Positions 32,766 through 35,287 of a stretch of DNA of 35,287 nt are shown piece by piece. A program made the translations under genes and the position numbers. The DNA is taken from positions 1 to 35,287 of the forward strand of contig CAJQQY010000453.1 of the NCBI GenBank assembly GCA_905480595.1. Reading direction: 5' to 3'. Origin of the DNA: an uncultured Saprospiraceae bacterium (GTDB taxonomy: Bacteria; Bacteroidota; Bacteroidia; Chitinophagales; Saprospiraceae). Below the pieces are notes generated by a model. That model searched no databases and had not been told where the DNA came from. It saw only the letters and a list, made by a program, of their open reading frames with translations. How positions within the stretch are numbered: position 1 is the first letter of the stretch; every line of letters starts with the position of its first letter.

Positions 32766-35287
32766 ATGGATTCAATTAAACATACTATTATTTTCCTTTT
32801 TATTGTAAGCTTAAGTTTTTCATCACAAGGGCAACAAAAAAAAGATTACAAACATCAAGTCTTTTTGACTGGAAATATTTGTGATGCAGTTTCAGATGAA
32901 GGTTTTTACACTTCGCTTGAAATTACTTTGAAAAATACTCAACAACCTTACTCCTTGATTTTAAATGGAGATTTGACTGATGCAAAATATGGTTCAAAAA
33001 AATGGATTGCTCAAATAAAGCGGATTAAATTTTTAATAAAAACCGTTGAGAAAAATCCAAAAGGAAAAATCATTTTAATTGCTGGTGATCGAGATTGGAA
33101 CAGCAGTCGAAAAGGCGGACAAAAGCAATTTGGGAAATTAGAAAAAGAATTAAAATCATTTATCAAAGACAATAACTATAAACGAACTGAATGGACCAAC
33201 AAAAAAGGATGCCCTGGTCCAGACACCTATGACTTGGATGAATCTTTACTTTTGATTGTCGCAAATTCTCAATGGTGGAATCATCCCTTTGATAAACCAA
33301 GATCGGAGGATGGGCTCTGTACCGTAATCACAGGGGAAGATTTTGCAGAAGAATTAGAAAGCGAAGTAAAAGAGAATCAAGACAAAAATATTATCATTGC
33401 TGGACATCATCCGGTTGTATCATTTGGGAATTATGGTGGTCATTTTTCCTTCTTTGATCACTTAAAACCATTCCCAATTATTGGAAGTTTTAAAACTGCT
33501 TTTCATAAAAACATTGGCACACCTAAAGATCTTTCAAATGAACACTTGCATGAATATCGAGAAGAGTTGATTAACCTTTTCTTTTTCCATAAAAATTTAG
33601 TTTATGTTTCAAGTCATGAAAAAAACCAACAGATTGTTCGAGTAGGAGAAAATTACACCATCAATTCTGGAGCGCCTTCAAAAGGTAAATACGCAGCTCA
33701 GCATGAAAATGCTCTGGTAAGTTCTTCGAAAGCAGGCATCATCGTTTTGAACTATTTTGATTCTGGAAAAATCGAATCTACTTTTTGGGAAAGAAATAAT
33801 GAGGAATTAAAGGCTAAAGAAAATCATTTGCTATGTCTTTCCTCTTGCATCGAAGGAAATCTAAATGCAGGAAATACTCCAGTCAATTATTCCTATTCAC
33901 CTTGTCTTTCCAAAGGACAAGCCACCAAGAAAATGAGTCGAACTTATCCAGACACCATTGCAATTGCTGGCCCAGAATATAAAAGTGGAGGCTGGAAAAA
34001 AGCATGGCTAGGAAAACATTATCGGTCCACTTGGACACAACCTGTTAAAGTTCCTTCTTTAGATTTAGACAATACTTATGGTGGACTAACTATCTATAAA
34101 AAAGGAGGAGGCCGCCAAACGACTTCTCTTAAATTTAAAGCAACTGACGGCACTCAATACACATTTCGTTCTGTCAACAAAGATCCTTCGAAGGCTTTTA
34201 ATTACACCTTGCGACCGACATTCATCACTCCCCTGATGCGTGATCAAACTTCAACTCAAAGTCCATATGGTGCTATGGCTGTTGCCGCACTTTTGGATGA
34301 AATCGATATCCTTCACGCCACGCCCAAATTATATCTTTTACCCGATGATCCTAAGTTAGGCGCGTTCCAAAAAAGATATGGCAACCTCCTTGGGATGCTC
34401 GAAGACAACCCAAGCAAGCCAAATGATGCAGGGGAAGTTTTTGGTGGAGCGGATAAAATTTATCAAAGTAATAAGCTGTATAAAAAATTGTATGAATCTC
34501 GAAAAAATCGAATTGATGAAAAAGAATTTATCAAAGCGAGAGTTTTCGACATGTTGATTGGAGACTGGAGTAAGCATGAAGACAATTGGAAATGGGCTAG
34601 ATATGACAAGGAAGATGGATATTACTTTAGACCAATTCCTCGAGATCGAGATCATACTTTTTCATTGCAAGATGGAATTATTCCATGGATCGCCAATCGA
34701 AGTTGGGCCATCAAAAATATTGAGACTTTTAGCTATGATTTAAAGAAAAAAGAGTTGCGTAGTTTGATGTATCAAGCCATTCATATGGATCGATTTTTAT
34801 CAACAACTGGAACTCGCGAAGATTGGTTAGCAGCTGCTAGAAGTATTCAAGAAAATATTTCAGAAGAAGAAATTGACCAAGCCGTTTTAAAAATGCCACT
34901 CGAAATTCAAGAAACTTCAGGAAAAACTATTGCCAAAAAACTTAAATCTCGGATCAAGCATTTGGAAAAATATGCAGGCTGGTATTATGATTACTTGGCA
35001 GAATATGTTGATGTTATTGGTTCTAATAAAGCTGAATATTTTGAAATTACACGAATGGATGATGGAAATGTCAATCTTAAAATTTTCAATGAAAAGAAAA
35101 ATAAAAAAGGTAACAAGCTTTATTACGAAAGAACTTTTTATCCAAAAGAAACTAAGGAATTAAGAATTTATGGATTGGGAGGAGATGATATTTTTGACAT
35201 TAAAGGTGATGGTAAATCGAAAATAGTTATTCGCGTTTTAGGGAACTCAGGTGATGATCTTTTTAAAGATGAAGCAAAATCTTCGAA
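32766..35287 (+). CDS. Large secreted protein: degenerate metallophosphoesterase domain plus kinase-like motif (partial at right edge)
   Basis: The frame opens at the ATG at 32766 and stays open to the last base (840 codons visible). Signal peptide: IIFLFIVSLSFSSQG. Residues about 30-300 follow the calcineurin-like phosphoesterase pattern: TGNICD (35-40), LNGDLTDA (66-73), IAGDRDW (105-111), AGHHPV...GGH (212-226) and SSHEKNQQ (282-289). Several metal ligands are altered: Asn37 for Asp, GDRD for GNHD, SH for GH. Residues 594-630 contain FDMLIGDWSKHEDNW and PIPRDRDHTF, which resemble the catalytic loop and metal-binding Asp of atypical kinases (CotH, FAM20, HipA or PI4K types). LRIYGLGGDDIFDIKGDG near 795-815 is the kind of segment that precedes an outer-membrane barrel in related Bacteroidota proteins, so a barrel is expected beyond the window. 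Confidence 0.82.
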   Translation, partial: MDSIKHTIIFLFIVSLSFSSQGQQKKDYKHQVFLTGNICDAVSDEGFYTSLEITLKNTQQPYSLILNGDLTDAKYGSKKWIAQIKRIKFLIKTVEKNPKGKIILIAGDRDWNSSRKGGQKQFGKLEKELKSFIKDNNYKRTEWTNKKGCPGPDTYDLDESLLLIVANSQWWNHPFDKPRSEDGLCTVITGEDFAEELESEVKENQDKNIIIAGHHPVVSFGNYGGHFSFFDHLKPFPIIGSFKTAFHKNIGTPKDLSNEHLHEYREELINLFFFHKNLVYVSSHEKNQQIVRVGENYTINSGAPSKGKYAAQHENALVSSSKAGIIVLNYFDSGKIESTFWERNNEELKAKENHLLCLSSCIEGNLNAGNTPVNYSYSPCLSKGQATKKMSRTYPDTIAIAGPEYKSGGWKKAWLGKHYRSTWTQPVKVPSLDLDNTYGGLTIYKKGGGRQTTSLKFKATDGTQYTFRSVNKDPSKAFNYTLRPTFITPLMRDQTSTQSPYGAMAVAALLDEIDILHATPKLYLLPDDPKLGAFQKRYGNLLGMLEDNPSKPNDAGEVFGGADKIYQSNKLYKKLYESRKNRIDEKEFIKARVFDMLIGDWSKHEDNWKWARYDKEDGYYFRPIPRDRDHTFSLQDGIIPWIANRSWAIKNIETFSYDLKKKELRSLMYQAIHMDRFLSTTGTREDWLAAARSIQENISEEEIDQAVLKMPLEIQETSGKTIAKKLKSRIKHLEKYAGWYYDYLAEYVDVIGSNKAEYFEITRMDDGNVNLKIFNEKKNKKGNKLYYERTFYPKETKELRIYGLGGDDIFDIKGDGKSKIVIRVLGNSGDDLFKDEAKSS

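Overview
The window looks like chromosomal DNA of an A+T-rich Bacteroidota. The evidence is a type IX secretion (T9SS) sorting-domain remnant, many signal peptides ending in FAQ, LQAQ or similar, two GIN/DUF2807 proteins, a DUF6268-like barrel, a large phosphoesterase-type envelope protein of a kind found in this phylum, and the near absence of strong Shine-Dalgarno sites. A finer placement (possibly the Saprospiria/Chitinophagia side) would be a guess. No rRNA, tRNA, CRISPR array, transposase or prophage gene was found.

Layout. 1-795: 3' end of rarA. 856-3365: two adjacent secreted proteins of unknown function. 3593-4750: acyl-CoA dehydrogenase with a strong terminator. 4751-5236: gene-poor stretch with a frameshifted T9SS sorting-domain remnant and its own perfect terminator. 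5237-8105: a 7-TM AraC-type regulator, a 15-bp direct repeat that looks like an operator, and two secreted proteins (one GIN). 8171-9103 (-): Tat-signal aldo/keto reductase.

9434-18480 is a long minus-strand run. In transcription order it holds a YheT-like hydrolase, a GIN protein with a GGSD ladder, sbcD, sbcC, a TonB-C-terminal-like secreted protein, a coiled-coil protein, a membrane-anchored PspA-like protein and an EI24-like multispanning protein. The last four form a compact set that could be an envelope-stress or membrane-remodelling module. 18565-26767 (-) continues with a 1504-residue secreted beta-rich protein, prmA, and an 881-residue anchored protein with a DUF3352-like region and a propeller.

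26849-30671 (+): a DUF423 protein, a previously unlisted 55-residue membrane peptide, a GAF-domain protein and a DUF5706 (Pycsar-effector-like) membrane protein. 30724-31530 (-): PAP2 phosphatase. 31682-35287 (+): an outer-membrane barrel candidate and the first 840 codons of a large protein that joins a degenerate metallophosphoesterase domain to a kinase-like catalytic-loop motif.

The most interesting points are: (i) the fused phosphoesterase/kinase-like protein at the right edge; (ii) the GAF + DUF5706 pair without a visible cyclase; (iii) the PspA-like operon; (iv) three families of intergenic palindromic or repetitive elements, one of which encodes the end of PrmA; (v) the decayed T9SS cargo end with an orphan terminator; (vi) the direct-repeat operator candidate beside the AraC-type regulator.
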